From an uncultured Oscillospiraceae bacterium (GTDB lineage Bacteria > Bacillota > Clostridia > Oscillospirales > Acutalibacteraceae): a DNA stretch of 64,000 nt. This document shows positions 23,968 to 33,700 of the stretch, piece after piece; positions within the stretch are counted from its first letter, which is position 1; each line of letters opens with the position of its first letter. Made by a program: the position numbers and the translations under genes. The stretch spans positions 1-64,000 of the forward strand of contig CABUFC010000001.1 of the NCBI GenBank assembly GCA_902490735.1. Direction: 5' to 3'. The notes beneath the pieces are model-generated. The model was not told where the DNA came from and did not search any database. It saw only the letters and a program-made list of their open reading frames with translations.

Positions 23968-25287
23968 TTGCCAAATTAGAATAAAGTTTTTATTGTAATT
24001 AATTATAATATTTTGCAATCTGATTTTTGTGCCTACTTTTTTAGAGACATCATAAAACAGCTGTTGTAAATGCAGTTTAGATTCCATTTCGGAACCGGAT
24101 TTGTATTTGTTTAAAAAACCTGCAGTATATCCGAAATCCTGCCTTACTTTGCCGTTATTGCAAGCTTCTATAACAGCGTTTAATATCGTGGTATATGCTG
24201 ATTCTTTGCTGGTTATAAGAGTATTGTTAACCGAAAAATAGCTGTATTCCATTGTGCTTGCCTTCGGTAAATTATAGTTAAAGCTTTCGTTATCACCTAA
24301 AACATCATATAAATCATAGTCTTTGTCTATGATATGCGTGTCTTCAATACAGCCGTCTGATAAATTAAAGTATGCGTAGTTTAAATAATCATCGCTGTCA
24401 TCCCACGTTGGATCAAGATGATACCAATACCCGTGGATTTTAACTAAATTCCACATATGACCATCGCCTTCGCTAGAACCGTTGACAAGTATACACTCAA
24501 CGCCAGCCTCGTTTAAAAGCAGTTGCATGGCTTTTGCATATGCTTCGCAAACGCCGGTGCCTTCAACAAGGGCGCCGTATGCATTGTACGAATTAGGATA
24601 TTTATCATAGTTTTTTGAAGCGCCCGCATTATATGTCACATTAGAAAGTAATCTGTCATGTATTATTTTTTCTTTTTCGTAGTCGCTTTTTCCGGAAAGC
24701 CCTTTTAAGTATTCGGCAATTTTTGATTTAAGTTTTGCCGCCATAGTGTTACGTTCTGAAGGAGTTACAAGATAATCGCTTGCAACGCTTTCTTTTATAT
24801 ATTTAAATGCAATTAAATAATTGCCGCTTGACTCGCAAATAACATATTTTGAGCTTAACCAAAAATATTCCGGATGGTCTAATTTTATCGCACAAAATAG
24901 AAGTCTTGCTTCTTTGGCTGTTATTTTTCCCAGGTTTATAAATCCGTCTGCCATGCGTTCTGCACCTTCGCACAGCTTTAAATATCCGGATTTAAGATTA
25001 TCTGGTAAATAACTGTAATACCATTTTTTAGATGAGTCAATCGGAGAAAGTCCGCTTACCGCCGGAAAGATTAAACTTTTAGAGTATTCGGCAGTATAAT
25101 TGACGCCGAATTTATCAATATTTTGTACAACAATTCCTTTTTGTTGCTCTTTTGTTACGTGCGATGAAGCATCTGAGGAAACTATGATTTTAGAACTGTT
25201 TTCATCAAATATATCATTTTGAAGGTCAATGTTGCTGCAACCGCAAAGAAAGCACAGCACAATAACACAAATTACAATTCTTTTCAT
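23965..25287 (-). CDS. Transglutaminase-like lipoprotein
   Basis: 440 residues. The lipoprotein signal is IVICVIVLCFLCGCSN. A transglutaminase-like core lies at about 245-300: GTGVCEAYAKAMQLLL (Cys), GDGHMWNLVKIHGYWYHLDPTWDDS (His and Asp). The C-terminal ~140 residues are unassigned. The protein is probably a cell-surface cysteine protease or crosslinking enzyme. It overlaps the gene upstream by ATGA, so the two are a translational pair. Confidence 0.85.
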   Translation of the reverse strand: MKRIVICVIVLCFLCGCSNIDLQNDIFDENSSKIIVSSDASSHVTKEQQKGIVVQNIDKFGVNYTAEYSKSLIFPAVSGLSPIDSSKKWYYSYLPDNLKSGYLKLCEGAERMADGFINLGKITAKEARLLFCAIKLDHPEYFWLSSKYVICESSGNYLIAFKYIKESVASDYLVTPSERNTMAAKLKSKIAEYLKGLSGKSDYEKEKIIHDRLLSNVTYNAGASKNYDKYPNSYNAYGALVEGTGVCEAYAKAMQLLLNEAGVECILVNGSSEGDGHMWNLVKIHGYWYHLDPTWDDSDDYLNYAYFNLSDGCIEDTHIIDKDYDLYDVLGDNESFNYNLPKASTMEYSYFSVNNTLITSKESAYTTILNAVIEACNNGKVRQDFGYTAGFLNKYKSGSEMESKLHLQQLFYDVSKKVGTKIRLQNIIINYNKNFILIWQ

Positions 25288-25958
25288 GATGTCGCCTCAC
25301 TTACAATAAATTTGTGGTTATTATATTCACCGTTAATCGTTTTAAAAGAACAATTATTTAAGCAATTAAGCGCAATTTCTTTATATTCGTAAATATCTTT
25401 AAAACTGATGTTAGAACAGGAATATATATAATCGAATTTTTCGCTTTTTAATATTTTTGTAATAAACGCATTAATAAGTTTTGCACAAAATAATCTTTCA
25501 TCGGCACTAGGGCACTCGGTTTTACTTAGCACGTTTTTTATATCCGTGCCGGCGTAAAAGCGCCCGCTATACTCCGTTCCGCCGATTTCTTCGTTAATTT
25601 TTATAATATCTGTTTCTGATAATTCTGCAATACGGTCTGCGGTAGTATCGAAAATTAAACTTAAACTGTCCTTTAATCGGTCAAAATCAATTTTTTGGCC
25701 GTTCTTTTCTAAAAAAACCGGTGCACAGGTTATATCTGCTTTCTCTTTTATTGTATCAAATTCTGTAATAAATACAAGTTTTTCATAAATAATTATAACA
25801 GAAAAGTTTTCATTTGTATATTTTTTATATTCTATGCCGCTAATTTCGTTAGAAACTTTTTGTACAGTTGAAATGCTGAAAAAGCTTAAAATAGCAATTA
25901 AGCTAAAAAGGGATACTGCCGCTAAAACAATAAATGTTATCAAAAAATTCTTTTTCAT
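25284..25958 (-). CDS. Membrane-anchored unknown protein
   Basis: 224 residues. One N-terminal hydrophobic segment (about 5-28) is followed by an extracellular domain rich in charged residues, with no family I recognise. It shares a four-base overlap with the transglutaminase-like lipoprotein and is divergent from the exopolysaccharide operon. It may position or inhibit its partner outside the membrane. Confidence 0.65.
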   Translation of the reverse strand: MKKNFLITFIVLAAVSLFSLIAILSFFSISTVQKVSNEISGIEYKKYTNENFSVIIIYEKLVFITEFDTIKEKADITCAPVFLEKNGQKIDFDRLKDSLSLIFDTTADRIAELSETDIIKINEEIGGTEYSGRFYAGTDIKNVLSKTECPSADERLFCAKLINAFITKILKSEKFDYIYSCSNISFKDIYEYKEIALNCLNNCSFKTINGEYNNHKFIVSEATS

Positions 25959-26000
25959 TTAATCACCAATAATATTTTTAGCTAAAATATCCAAAATAAT

Positions 26001-26029
26001 TTGACAACAGCATGTTAAAATAGTATAAT
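26001..26029 (+). promoter_or_regulatory. Promoter of the exopolysaccharide operon
   Basis: Perfect TTGACA (26001-26006) and TATAAT (26024-26029) at 17-base spacing; the start codon is 26 bases downstream. Confidence 0.9.
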
Positions 26030-26054
26030 AAACTGTGATTATAGGGGGATTGTC

Positions 26055-26765
26055 GTGAAAGAATTTAATCTTGTTTCGCTTTTAAAAGTTGTAATTAATA
26101 AACTATGGCTGATTTTACTTGTAAGTTTAGTAATGGCGGCACTGGTTTTTTCATATTTTAAATATTTTGTTACTCCACTTTATAGCTCTGTTGCTACTAT
26201 TATTTGCAGTAACGGCGGCGTCACTGATGTAGCAGAAAACGGGACGACCATAAAAAGCTCGGATCTTTCTTCATCTTTTACACTGATACCATCATATATT
26301 CGAATTTTACAGTCTGAAGAGGTTTTTAAACGAGTTTCGGTTGCAAGTACAAGCGGTTACAATTATAAAGAGCTTAAAAGTAAAATAACCATTGTAAATT
26401 CATCCACCGAAGAACTGTTTTTGGACATTTACGTAGTAGATGCCGACCCATCTAAAACCAGAGAAATAGCAAATGTATTTGCTAAAACCGGTTCTGAATA
26501 TCTTGTTGAGATGTTGCCGAATGCATATGCAAAGCCTTTGGAATTAGCCGGTACCGGTAAATACTATTATCCTAATCCTTGGAGATATAGCGTTATTACA
26601 TTCTTTACTTCTGCTTTTTGTTTAATTGCTGTATTTTTTGTTTTGTCGATAATAGATAAACGAATAAAAAATGAACAAGATTTTAAATTAAGATATAATG
26701 TGCCTATCCTTGGCGTGGTACCCAATTATGAAATCGGACGAAAGAGGGAGAAAAATGGAAAATAA
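26055..26765 (+). CDS. Wzz/CpsC-like polysaccharide chain-length and kinase-activator protein
   Basis: 236 residues with a GTG start behind GGGGGAT. Two membrane helices (about 17-37 and 178-200) flank an extracellular loop, the Wzz pattern. The second helix is followed by a short cytoplasmic tail, typical of the activator half of Gram-positive BY-kinase systems. It acts at the membrane to control polymer length and to activate the kinase encoded next. The gene overlaps the kinase gene by 11 bases. Confidence 0.88.
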   Translation: MKEFNLVSLLKVVINKLWLILLVSLVMAALVFSYFKYFVTPLYSSVATIICSNGGVTDVAENGTTIKSSDLSSSFTLIPSYIRILQSEEVFKRVSVASTSGYNYKELKSKITIVNSSTEELFLDIYVVDADPSKTREIANVFAKTGSEYLVEMLPNAYAKPLELAGTGKYYYPNPWRYSVITFFTSAFCLIAVFFVLSIIDKRIKNEQDFKLRYNVPILGVVPNYEIGRKREKNGK

Positions 26766-27453
26766 TAAAGTCACCAATCACTCGATTAATCCGATTGATC
26801 CTGACAATTTACCTTTTATAGTGGTAGAAGCCTATAAAACTATAAGAACAAATATCTTTTTCGCATTAGCACAAAACGAGAAAAAGATAATAACCGTATC
26901 TTCGTCTGTTCCCGGAGAAGGCAAGTCTTCTTGCGCGCTAAATTTGTCTATTTCGTTTTCTCAGCTTAACGAAAAGGTTTTATTAATAGATGCAGACCTT
27001 AGAAAGCCGACAATTTATCGTAAATTAAATCTTGAAAACCAAAAAGGCCTTAGTACGGTACTTGCCGGTTTTTCAACTGTATCTGATTCGGTAATAAGCA
27101 TTAATGACTATCTTGATGTATTGCCGAGCGGCCCTATCCCTCCAAATCCGGCAGAGCTTTTAAGTTCTCCTAATATGGTGACGTTGCTCAATTCGTTAAG
27201 CAAGATTTATAAATATATTGTTATAGATACTCCTCCGATAAATGTGGTTACTGACGCTGTTATTGTTGCTAAAAACACAAGCGGTCTTGTGTTAATTGCA
27301 AAACATAATACGACTACTTTTGATGAGTTTGATAAAACAATCGAGTCGATAGATAACTTAAAGGTTAAGCTTTTAGGCGTTGTTTTAAACGATAGTTTGT
27401 CCAATTCACAGCGCTATTACAAACACAGTTATTACGGTGGATACCGCTCATAG
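26755..27453 (+). CDS. Tyrosine-protein kinase (BY-kinase, CpsD/YwqD-like)
   Basis: 232 residues from the ATG at 26755 with AGAGGGAG upstream; longer in-frame starts lack a site. Walker A is SSVPGEGKSS, Walker A' VLLIDADLRKP, Walker B YIVIDTPPI. The C-terminus ends in a Tyr cluster (RYYKHSYYGGY) that is autophosphorylated in this family. It is the cytoplasmic kinase partner of the preceding membrane protein and regulates exopolysaccharide assembly. Confidence 0.93.
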   Translation: MENNKVTNHSINPIDPDNLPFIVVEAYKTIRTNIFFALAQNEKKIITVSSSVPGEGKSSCALNLSISFSQLNEKVLLIDADLRKPTIYRKLNLENQKGLSTVLAGFSTVSDSVISINDYLDVLPSGPIPPNPAELLSSPNMVTLLNSLSKIYKYIVIDTPPINVVTDAVIVAKNTSGLVLIAKHNTTTFDEFDKTIESIDNLKVKLLGVVLNDSLSNSQRYYKHSYYGGYRS

Positions 27454-27482
27454 TTTTAAATAAGGTGGGTGTATTAGTTTAG

Positions 27483-29300
27483 TTGAAAAACAGAAGTGAA
27501 AAAACTTCAGTTTCACGCGTTTTGCGCATGCTGATGGTTATTATTTTTGACCTTTTATCAATAATTGTTTCATATTTCGTGGCTATGAAAATTAGTCACG
27601 GATATTCTATGGAATACACTCTGGTTTTTAACCTTTGCACAATTATATTACTTTTAGCATTTAATGCTTATAAAATTTCATATTTAAATTCTTTTTATTA
27701 TTCTTTGTCCATTCCGGTTTTTGCAAGCGGAGTGGCAATTGTTTTTACTGAGTTATTAAGTTTAATTTTAAGAAAACGCCTTATTTTTTCCGCTTTTTGC
27801 GCGTTTGTTACAGCGTTTATGTGCTTTGTGGCATTTAGAATTTTTTACTTTTTATGCTACAGAAGATTTTTATATATTTGGCAAAAATTTCACCACTCAA
27901 AAATAACACTCATTATCGGAGCAGGGTTTACCGGCCGCAGAATTTGTAATGAGTTTTTAACTACCGAAAAAGAATATCTGCCGGTTTGCTTTGTGGATGA
28001 CGACGAGAAGGTTATTGGTGATATTATTGCAGGAGTTCGGGTTTTTGGGCCCACTAATCTTATCCCGGAAATAGTTAAAAGAAAAAAGATTGATACAATA
28101 GTTTTTGCCATACCGTCAGTATCAGATTCAGATAAACGCAGAATTTTAGGTTACTGTAACACAACCGGATGCGAAATAAGAATTATCCCTAATTTTAAGC
28201 AGATATCGTCCGAAAAAGCTTTTAAACCGCTTTTAAAGAAGATCGATATTGACAAGTTGCTCGATAATGAAAATATAGAGGCTTCTTGCGAATATGTCTT
28301 AAACGACGTAAAAAATAAAGTTTGCATGGTTACCGGCGCCGGCGGATCAATCGGTTCGGAAATTTGCAGGCAGCTGTTAAAATACGAGGCCGGAAAGATT
28401 ATTATATTAGACAGCTACGAAAACAATGCTTTTGAACTTCAGCAGGAACTTGCAATTAATTCTAAAAATGCTAAGGCAGTTCCGATTGAAATTGCGTCAG
28501 TTACCGATTATGAAAGAATGCAGTCTATATTTAATAAATATAAACCCGATATTGTCTATCACTGCGCTGCGCACAATCATGTGCCGCTTATGGAGCATTC
28601 ACCGGATGAAGCCATTAAAAATAATTGTATCGGCACGTATAATGTTGCCAAACTCTGTGAAATTTTCGGAACTGAAAAAATGGTTTTAATTTCTACAGAT
28701 AAAGCCATATCTCCTTCAAATGTTATTGGTGCTACAAAACGGGTTGCAGAATTAATAATGCAGTGTTTTGTCAATAAAAGTCGTTGTGTTTACACGACAG
28801 TGCGATTTGGCAATGTTTTAGGCTCTAACGGCTCTGTTATTCCAATATTTGAAAAACAAATAGATAACGGCCAACATATAACGGTAACACATCCGGATAT
28901 TATTAGATATTTTATGTCTGTTTCCGAAGCGGTATCTCTTGTTTTAAAAGCAAGTGCTATGGCTGTAGGCGGTGAAATTTTCGGGCTGGATATGGGAAAA
29001 CCGGTAAAAATATTAACGCTAGCCGAAAACCTTATAAAAATGAAAGGGCTTGAACCGTATGTTGACGTACCGATCGATTTTAGCGGTTTAAGGCCGGGCG
29101 AGTCTTTGCTGGAAGTTCCAAAGACAAAAGAAAAAACCTTGCCTACAGATGAGAGTAAAATATTTATTTATTCGGATAATGTTGATAATGATGTTATCAA
29201 GCAAAAGGTTCTTGCACTGGTTGAGGCGGTTAAAAACCATAAAAATTATGACGCATTAAATATTTTACAAGAATTAATTCCGGATTATATATATAATTAA
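27483..29300 (+). CDS. CapD/FlaA1-like nucleotide-sugar 4,6-dehydratase, membrane-bound
   Basis: 605 residues, probable TTG start with AAGGTGGG upstream. Four membrane helices lie within about 12-130. A first Rossmann domain has IIGAGFTGRRI, and a second, catalytic SDR domain has MVTGAGGSIGSEI (about residue 283), HCAAHNHVPLMEHSP and LISTDKAISPSNVIGATKR. These enzymes make UDP-4-keto-6-deoxy sugars for capsule or glycoprotein. It is the third gene of the exopolysaccharide operon. No glycosyltransferase or flippase follows, so the operon is short. Confidence 0.9.
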   Translation: MKNRSEKTSVSRVLRMLMVIIFDLLSIIVSYFVAMKISHGYSMEYTLVFNLCTIILLLAFNAYKISYLNSFYYSLSIPVFASGVAIVFTELLSLILRKRLIFSAFCAFVTAFMCFVAFRIFYFLCYRRFLYIWQKFHHSKITLIIGAGFTGRRICNEFLTTEKEYLPVCFVDDDEKVIGDIIAGVRVFGPTNLIPEIVKRKKIDTIVFAIPSVSDSDKRRILGYCNTTGCEIRIIPNFKQISSEKAFKPLLKKIDIDKLLDNENIEASCEYVLNDVKNKVCMVTGAGGSIGSEICRQLLKYEAGKIIILDSYENNAFELQQELAINSKNAKAVPIEIASVTDYERMQSIFNKYKPDIVYHCAAHNHVPLMEHSPDEAIKNNCIGTYNVAKLCEIFGTEKMVLISTDKAISPSNVIGATKRVAELIMQCFVNKSRCVYTTVRFGNVLGSNGSVIPIFEKQIDNGQHITVTHPDIIRYFMSVSEAVSLVLKASAMAVGGEIFGLDMGKPVKILTLAENLIKMKGLEPYVDVPIDFSGLRPGESLLEVPKTKEKTLPTDESKIFIYSDNVDNDVIKQKVLALVEAVKNHKNYDALNILQELIPDYIYN

Positions 29301-29327
29301 AAGGAACGCATAATGCGTTCCTTTTAA
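29297..29327. terminator. Bidirectional terminator between dehydratase and mreB genes
   Basis: TTAAAAGGAACGCA and TGCGTTCCTTTTAA form a perfect stem with a very short loop, T-rich on both strands. It serves both convergent genes and overlaps the mreB stop. Confidence 0.85.
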
Positions 29328-30358
29328 TTATTAACATCAATTTGTAATTGTTGAATTGCTCTGTATAAATAATCGGTGTTTTTAAGTAGTTTAGGATCCT
29401 TTAGAGCCATTGCGGCGCCTTGTGCTGCTGTATGTTTTGGATTTTTTGCTAAAATAACTTTGGTTTTAATTGTGTTTTCCAAAAACTGTGGCAGGTTGTT
29501 TAAAAGTGCTCCGCCGCCCGTTAGATATATGCCTTCAGTCATAATATCAGATACAATATCCGGTTCGGTTTTTTCTATAACCTTTCTAATGCCGTTTAAT
29601 ATTGCCATACATTGATCGCTTATTGCTTCGTACACTTCGTTGGCGGTTATTTCAAATGTAGTTGGAAGTCCCGTGCTTATGTTTACACCTTTAGCGGTTA
29701 TTGCAACTTCAAATTTGTGCGGTATGGCGGTTCCGATTTGCATTTTAATCTTTTCCGCGGCAAGGGCTCCTATAAGTATATTGTGTTCGCGTTTTACGTA
29801 TTTAATAATACTTTCGTCGAAATCGTTGCTGGCAGTTTTAATGCTGTCGCACGCGGCAATGCCGCCCATAGAAATGGTGGCAATATCAGTAGTACCGGCG
29901 CCAATATCAACAATTAAGTTGCCTTTAGGTGCGGAAAAATCTATGCCCAGCGAAAGCGCGCTCGCAAGAGGGGACTCAATTGTAGCGGCGCTTCTGCCGC
30001 CGGCAATTTCAGCAACACGCATTACAGAGTGATGCTGCATTTCGGTAACGCCGCACGGCATTGTAATCATAACTTTTGGTTTTACTATGCGGTTGCCAAA
30101 CGCTTCCGACATATACTGTTTAAGCATGTATTCTGCAACTTCATAATCGGCTATAACACCGTATTTAATTGGGAATACGGGAGAAAGACTGTCCGGGGTG
30201 CGCCCTACAGTCTCTAAAGCTTTATCGCCGTAATAAACCGGCTCCCAGGTTTCACTGTCAACAGTTACAACGCTTGGTTTTTCCAGCAAAACTTTTTTGC
30301 CGGAAACAAGCAATGTGTTTTTTGAACCCATATCAATTACAATATCGGTATTAGCCAT
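29324..30358 (-). CDS. mreB: MreB/Mbl-like actin-fold cell-shape protein
   Basis: 344 residues from the ATG at 30358, six bases after AGGTGG. Actin-fold ATP sites: DIVIDMGSKNTLLV (phosphate 1), LIVDIGAGTTDIATIS (phosphate 2) and YLTGGGALLNNLPQFL (adenosine). It forms filaments that guide peptidoglycan synthesis. It stands alone, without mreC or mreD, so it resembles the second MreB/Mbl copy found in many Firmicutes. Confidence 0.9.
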   Translation of the reverse strand: MANTDIVIDMGSKNTLLVSGKKVLLEKPSVVTVDSETWEPVYYGDKALETVGRTPDSLSPVFPIKYGVIADYEVAEYMLKQYMSEAFGNRIVKPKVMITMPCGVTEMQHHSVMRVAEIAGGRSAATIESPLASALSLGIDFSAPKGNLIVDIGAGTTDIATISMGGIAACDSIKTASNDFDESIIKYVKREHNILIGALAAEKIKMQIGTAIPHKFEVAITAKGVNISTGLPTTFEITANEVYEAISDQCMAILNGIRKVIEKTEPDIVSDIMTEGIYLTGGGALLNNLPQFLENTIKTKVILAKNPKHTAAQGAAMALKDPKLLKNTDYLYRAIQQLQIDVNN

Positions 30359-30375
30359 TTTAACCACCTGCGTTA

Positions 30376-30404
30376 ATTATACAATATTACTGTTGTTTTT
30401 TCAA
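30376..30404 (-). promoter_or_regulatory. Promoter of the mreB-like gene
   Basis: On the minus strand, TTGAAA and TATAAT are separated by 17 bases. Confidence 0.75.
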
Positions 30405-30410
30405 TATAAT

Positions 30411-31094
30411 TCATTCGGTTACAAGCGCAGTAACGCAATATACACTTTCAGCCCCATATAATAATAGGGTCTTTGCCGCTTCGTCTAAAGATGCACCGGT
30501 CGTTTTAATGTCGTCCATTAAAAGAATAGTCTTGTCCGATAAATCATATTTAGGGTTTATCGAATAAAGATCCTTAGTGTTTAAAAATCTGTCGTTTGCT
30601 GAAAGAGTGTGTTGCGAACGTGGAGTTCTATTTAGCAAAAGGCACTTTTTTAAATACGGAAGATTTAATTTTTTAGCAGTGCTTTTACATATAAGCTCCG
30701 CCTGGTCAAACCCTCTTTGACGTTTGGAAGATCTGCTTGTTGGAATGCTTACGGCATAATCAAAATTTATGTTTTTGTATTTTTTGTTGACTAATTGCGC
30801 CATATAATCCGAGAAAAAAGCTGTGCCTTCCTTCATGCCGTGATATTTAATGTTGTACATAGCGGCTTTTGCAGCGCCGTCATTTTTAAATGGTGCAATT
30901 ATAGAAGTAAAATGATAAACGTATTTATTGCACTCGCAGTGTTCTTTAGTAAGCCCGCATTTGCGGCAGGTAATTGCGCTTATTGGTTCAATGGTAGGCA
31001 TACATTTACTGCAAATGTAAAGTTTGCCGTCGGTAAACTTGTTGCATATTATGCATTTTTTAGGGTAAATGCAGTTAATTAAACGCTTGATCAT
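30411..31094 (-). CDS. comF: ComF-family phosphoribosyltransferase-like protein
   Basis: 227 residues. An N-terminal zinc-ribbon has CIICNKF…YICSKCMP and CRKCGLTKEHCEC. The C-terminal PRTase signature is ILLMDDIKTTGASLDEAAKTL. Required for DNA uptake in competent bacteria; its biochemical role is unsettled. The start ATG overlaps the end of recD2 by 20 bases and uses the AAAGGAG site inside it, so the two genes are translationally linked. Confidence 0.9.
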   Translation of the reverse strand: MIKRLINCIYPKKCIICNKFTDGKLYICSKCMPTIEPISAITCRKCGLTKEHCECNKYVYHFTSIIAPFKNDGAAKAAMYNIKYHGMKEGTAFFSDYMAQLVNKKYKNINFDYAVSIPTSRSSKRQRGFDQAELICKSTAKKLNLPYLKKCLLLNRTPRSQHTLSANDRFLNTKDLYSINPKYDLSDKTILLMDDIKTTGASLDEAAKTLLLYGAESVYCVTALVTE

Positions 31095-33285
31095 CAAAAA
31101 GCTCCTTTAAACGCACATCGAGCGCACTGTACCGCAATGTTTTTTTGTTATTTTTTATCATTTCATTTATCATTGAATTATTGCCAATAATTATTAATAG
31201 CTTTTTTGCTCTTGTAACAGCAGTATACAGCAAATTGCGATATAATAATTTTTTTGGAGTGTCTAAAACAGGAATTATTACGCATTCAAATTCGCTGCCT
31301 TGACTTTTGTGGATGGTCATAGCGTAACTTAACTCTATCTCTGAAAGATTTTCTTTTGTATAGGTTGCCACCTTATCCTCAAATCGCACGTAAAATACGC
31401 CTTGCTTAAAATCTATCTTTTCTAAAAATCCTATATCTCCGTTAAATACTCCGTTGCCGCTTTCACCGCTGTCATCTACATACGGGATATCATAGTTGTT
31501 TTTTGTTTGCATTACCTTGTCGCCTTCGCGAAGATAAAAGCCTTTAAAGCTTAATTGCCGCTTGTTTTTGCTTTCAGGATTTATAATGTTTTGAATAATA
31601 TTGTTTAAATTTACGCTCCCAAGATCCATCATTTTTGAGGGACATAAAATTTGTATATCATTAACAGGATTAAATTTGTAGGCGTTTTTAAGCCTTGTGC
31701 AGTATAAATCCTTAATAAGTAAAGCCGCGTTGTCCGGATCATTTTCAGGGATAATAAAGAAATCCGAATTTCTGTCGCCCGGCACCGGATTCTCGCCATC
31801 AATTATTTTGTGGGCGTTTGATACAATCATACTTTGCATAGCTTGTCTGAAAATTCTGTTTAAGCAAACGGACGGCACTTTTTGTGAACTTATAACATCA
31901 TGCAAAACATTGCCGGCGCCTACACTTGGAAGCTGATCGGAATCTCCAACCATTATAAGCCGGCAACCAATAGGCAGCGCTTTTAATAAGCCGGCAAAAA
32001 GCAATATATCTACCATTGACATCTCATCAATTATTAGACAGTCGCATTCAAGCGGCTCTTTTTCGTTCTTTTTAAATCGCGGTTTTTTGGAATTGCTCCA
32101 ATCTACTTCCAATAATCTGTGAATGGTTTTGGCGCTTTCGTTTGTAAGCTCGCTCATTCGTTTTGCGGCTCGCCCTGTAGGGGCACATAAATATACGGTT
32201 TGTCCCTTGTTTTTTAATATCTTAATTATTGCATTTAATGTTGTGGTTTTACCGGTTCCGGGGCCGCCGGTAAGTACCATTAAGCCCTTTGTAATAGCGG
32301 TTTTAATGGCCGTTTTTTGCAATTCTTCGTATTTAATATTATTAAATGCTTCAATAAGTTCAATTTCTTTGTCGGCGGCGATTTCTTCCTTTGGTGGATT
32401 TTGCAGCATCATACAAAGCTTACTTGCACAAAACTCTTCGGCTGTGTAGTATTCCGGCAAAAAAATACATTCGGTATCTCTAATAATCCTTTTTCTTATT
32501 TTTAAACCTAATACAAGATTTTCAACTATTTCTTCGCAATAATTTACGCCGTCACCAAGAAGTTCTGATGCAACGGCTATCAGCTTGTCCTTAGGAAGAT
32601 AGGTATGCCCGTTGTTTAAGTTATGCTTTAATACATATAAAATTCCGGCAGCGGCACGGTAATCGCTGTTTTGAGATGACGGAAAATACGAGGCGATTTC
32701 TTCGGCTCTCGAAAAACTAAAACCAATTTCGTCTTCACACAAAATGTACGGATTTTGCTCGATTATTAACTGTGTATCGTCCTTTAGAGCTTTGTAAATG
32801 GTTATCGATTCTTCAGGTGTTATATTGAATCTTGCCAAAAACAGCATGATTTCTCTAATGTTAAACTGCTGTGCATATTCGTGACTGATTTTATATGCCT
32901 TGTCAATTGAAATGCCGGATATTTCCGCTAGCCTTTCGGGCTCTTGAGAAATAATATCTAAACTCTGATCTTTAAATCTTTCAACAATATTTCGCGCTGT
33001 AGTAGGGCCTATGCCCTTAATGGCACCGGATGATAAATATTTTAAAATAGCCGCGGCGCCTTCGGGAGCTATTCTTTCGCAAAAGTTAACGCTAAACTGT
33101 TCTCCAAAAGTTGGATGAGTTACAAATTCGCCTTCAAGACGTACATTGTCTCCGGAAGATAAAAACGGCATTTTACCGACAACGGTTATATCCATATCAT
33201 CGCTTGTGTTTAACACAGCTACTGTATAACCATTGCCGGTATTTTGATAAGTTATATGTTCAATTATGCCTTTAAGTTCTTCCAT
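31075..33285 (-). CDS. recD2: RecD2-like ATP-dependent DNA helicase
   Basis: 736 residues, the usual RecD2 length. The N-terminal region has the OB and helix-hairpin-helix parts (GAIKGIGPTTARNIVERF). Walker A is VLTGGPGTGKTTTLNAI at about 335, Walker B CLIIDEMSMVD, and the C-terminal motif is AMTIHKSQGSEFECVI, with TAVTRAK. A 5'-3' helicase acting in replication-fork repair. It overlaps the small membrane protein gene upstream by 14 bases. Confidence 0.95.
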   Translation of the reverse strand: MEELKGIIEHITYQNTGNGYTVAVLNTSDDMDITVVGKMPFLSSGDNVRLEGEFVTHPTFGEQFSVNFCERIAPEGAAAILKYLSSGAIKGIGPTTARNIVERFKDQSLDIISQEPERLAEISGISIDKAYKISHEYAQQFNIREIMLFLARFNITPEESITIYKALKDDTQLIIEQNPYILCEDEIGFSFSRAEEIASYFPSSQNSDYRAAAGILYVLKHNLNNGHTYLPKDKLIAVASELLGDGVNYCEEIVENLVLGLKIRKRIIRDTECIFLPEYYTAEEFCASKLCMMLQNPPKEEIAADKEIELIEAFNNIKYEELQKTAIKTAITKGLMVLTGGPGTGKTTTLNAIIKILKNKGQTVYLCAPTGRAAKRMSELTNESAKTIHRLLEVDWSNSKKPRFKKNEKEPLECDCLIIDEMSMVDILLFAGLLKALPIGCRLIMVGDSDQLPSVGAGNVLHDVISSQKVPSVCLNRIFRQAMQSMIVSNAHKIIDGENPVPGDRNSDFFIIPENDPDNAALLIKDLYCTRLKNAYKFNPVNDIQILCPSKMMDLGSVNLNNIIQNIINPESKNKRQLSFKGFYLREGDKVMQTKNNYDIPYVDDSGESGNGVFNGDIGFLEKIDFKQGVFYVRFEDKVATYTKENLSEIELSYAMTIHKSQGSEFECVIIPVLDTPKKLLYRNLLYTAVTRAKKLLIIIGNNSMINEMIKNNKKTLRYSALDVRLKELFDDQAFN

Positions 33286-33619
33286 CGGTGCCCTCGAAAA
33301 GTCCCTTTTTTATAGTTCCATCGTCAATGTTAACATACTTGTCGTTTTTGTAAATATTATTTAATATGTTTAATTCTGATTTGCTTAAGCCACAGTCCAC
33401 GCCGATTATTTTCCCGTATTTCTTAAACCCTTGCCACCTAAGCTCCTCGCTTGCCGCACGCAACTGTGATAAAGCAATGTCCGGTTTTAAAAAGACAATT
33501 ATAAACCTCGGCGGATCGGCTTTTGGTCGAAGTATTCTTAGCCAAAACGATTCAATAGCTATGGTTAATCCAATTAAAGCAATAAGTATTAAAACCGAGC
33601 ATGAAACGATAATCCACAT
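33272..33619 (-). CDS. Small membrane-anchored unknown protein
   Basis: 115 residues from the ATG at 33619 behind GAGGTG. One N-terminal membrane helix (about 2-22) and a cytoplasmic domain with RFIIVFLKPDIALSQLRAASEELRWQGFKKYGKIIGVDCGLS. I do not recognise it by function. The gene overlaps recD2, and the order small protein-recD2-comF suggests one operon. Confidence 0.65.
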   Translation of the reverse strand: MWIIVSCSVLILIALIGLTIAIESFWLRILRPKADPPRFIIVFLKPDIALSQLRAASEELRWQGFKKYGKIIGVDCGLSKSELNILNNIYKNDKYVNIDDGTIKKGLFEGTDGRT

Positions 33620-33667
33620 AAAATGCACCTCAAAGACATTTTATGAAAAAATGCAAATTATGTGAAT

Positions 33668-33698
33668 CAAAGGGCTTGTATTCATTACAAGCCCTTTG
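33668..33698. terminator. Inverted repeat after cdaR
   Basis: AAAGGGCTTGTA and TACAAGCCCTTT form a perfect 12-base stem. The T-run on the minus strand is poor, so termination of cdaR is plausible but not certain. Confidence 0.5.
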
Positions 33699-33700
33699 TG

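Noticed and set aside
30169..30354. Plus-strand frames across mreB
   Set aside because: Antisense of a gene with clear actin-fold motifs.
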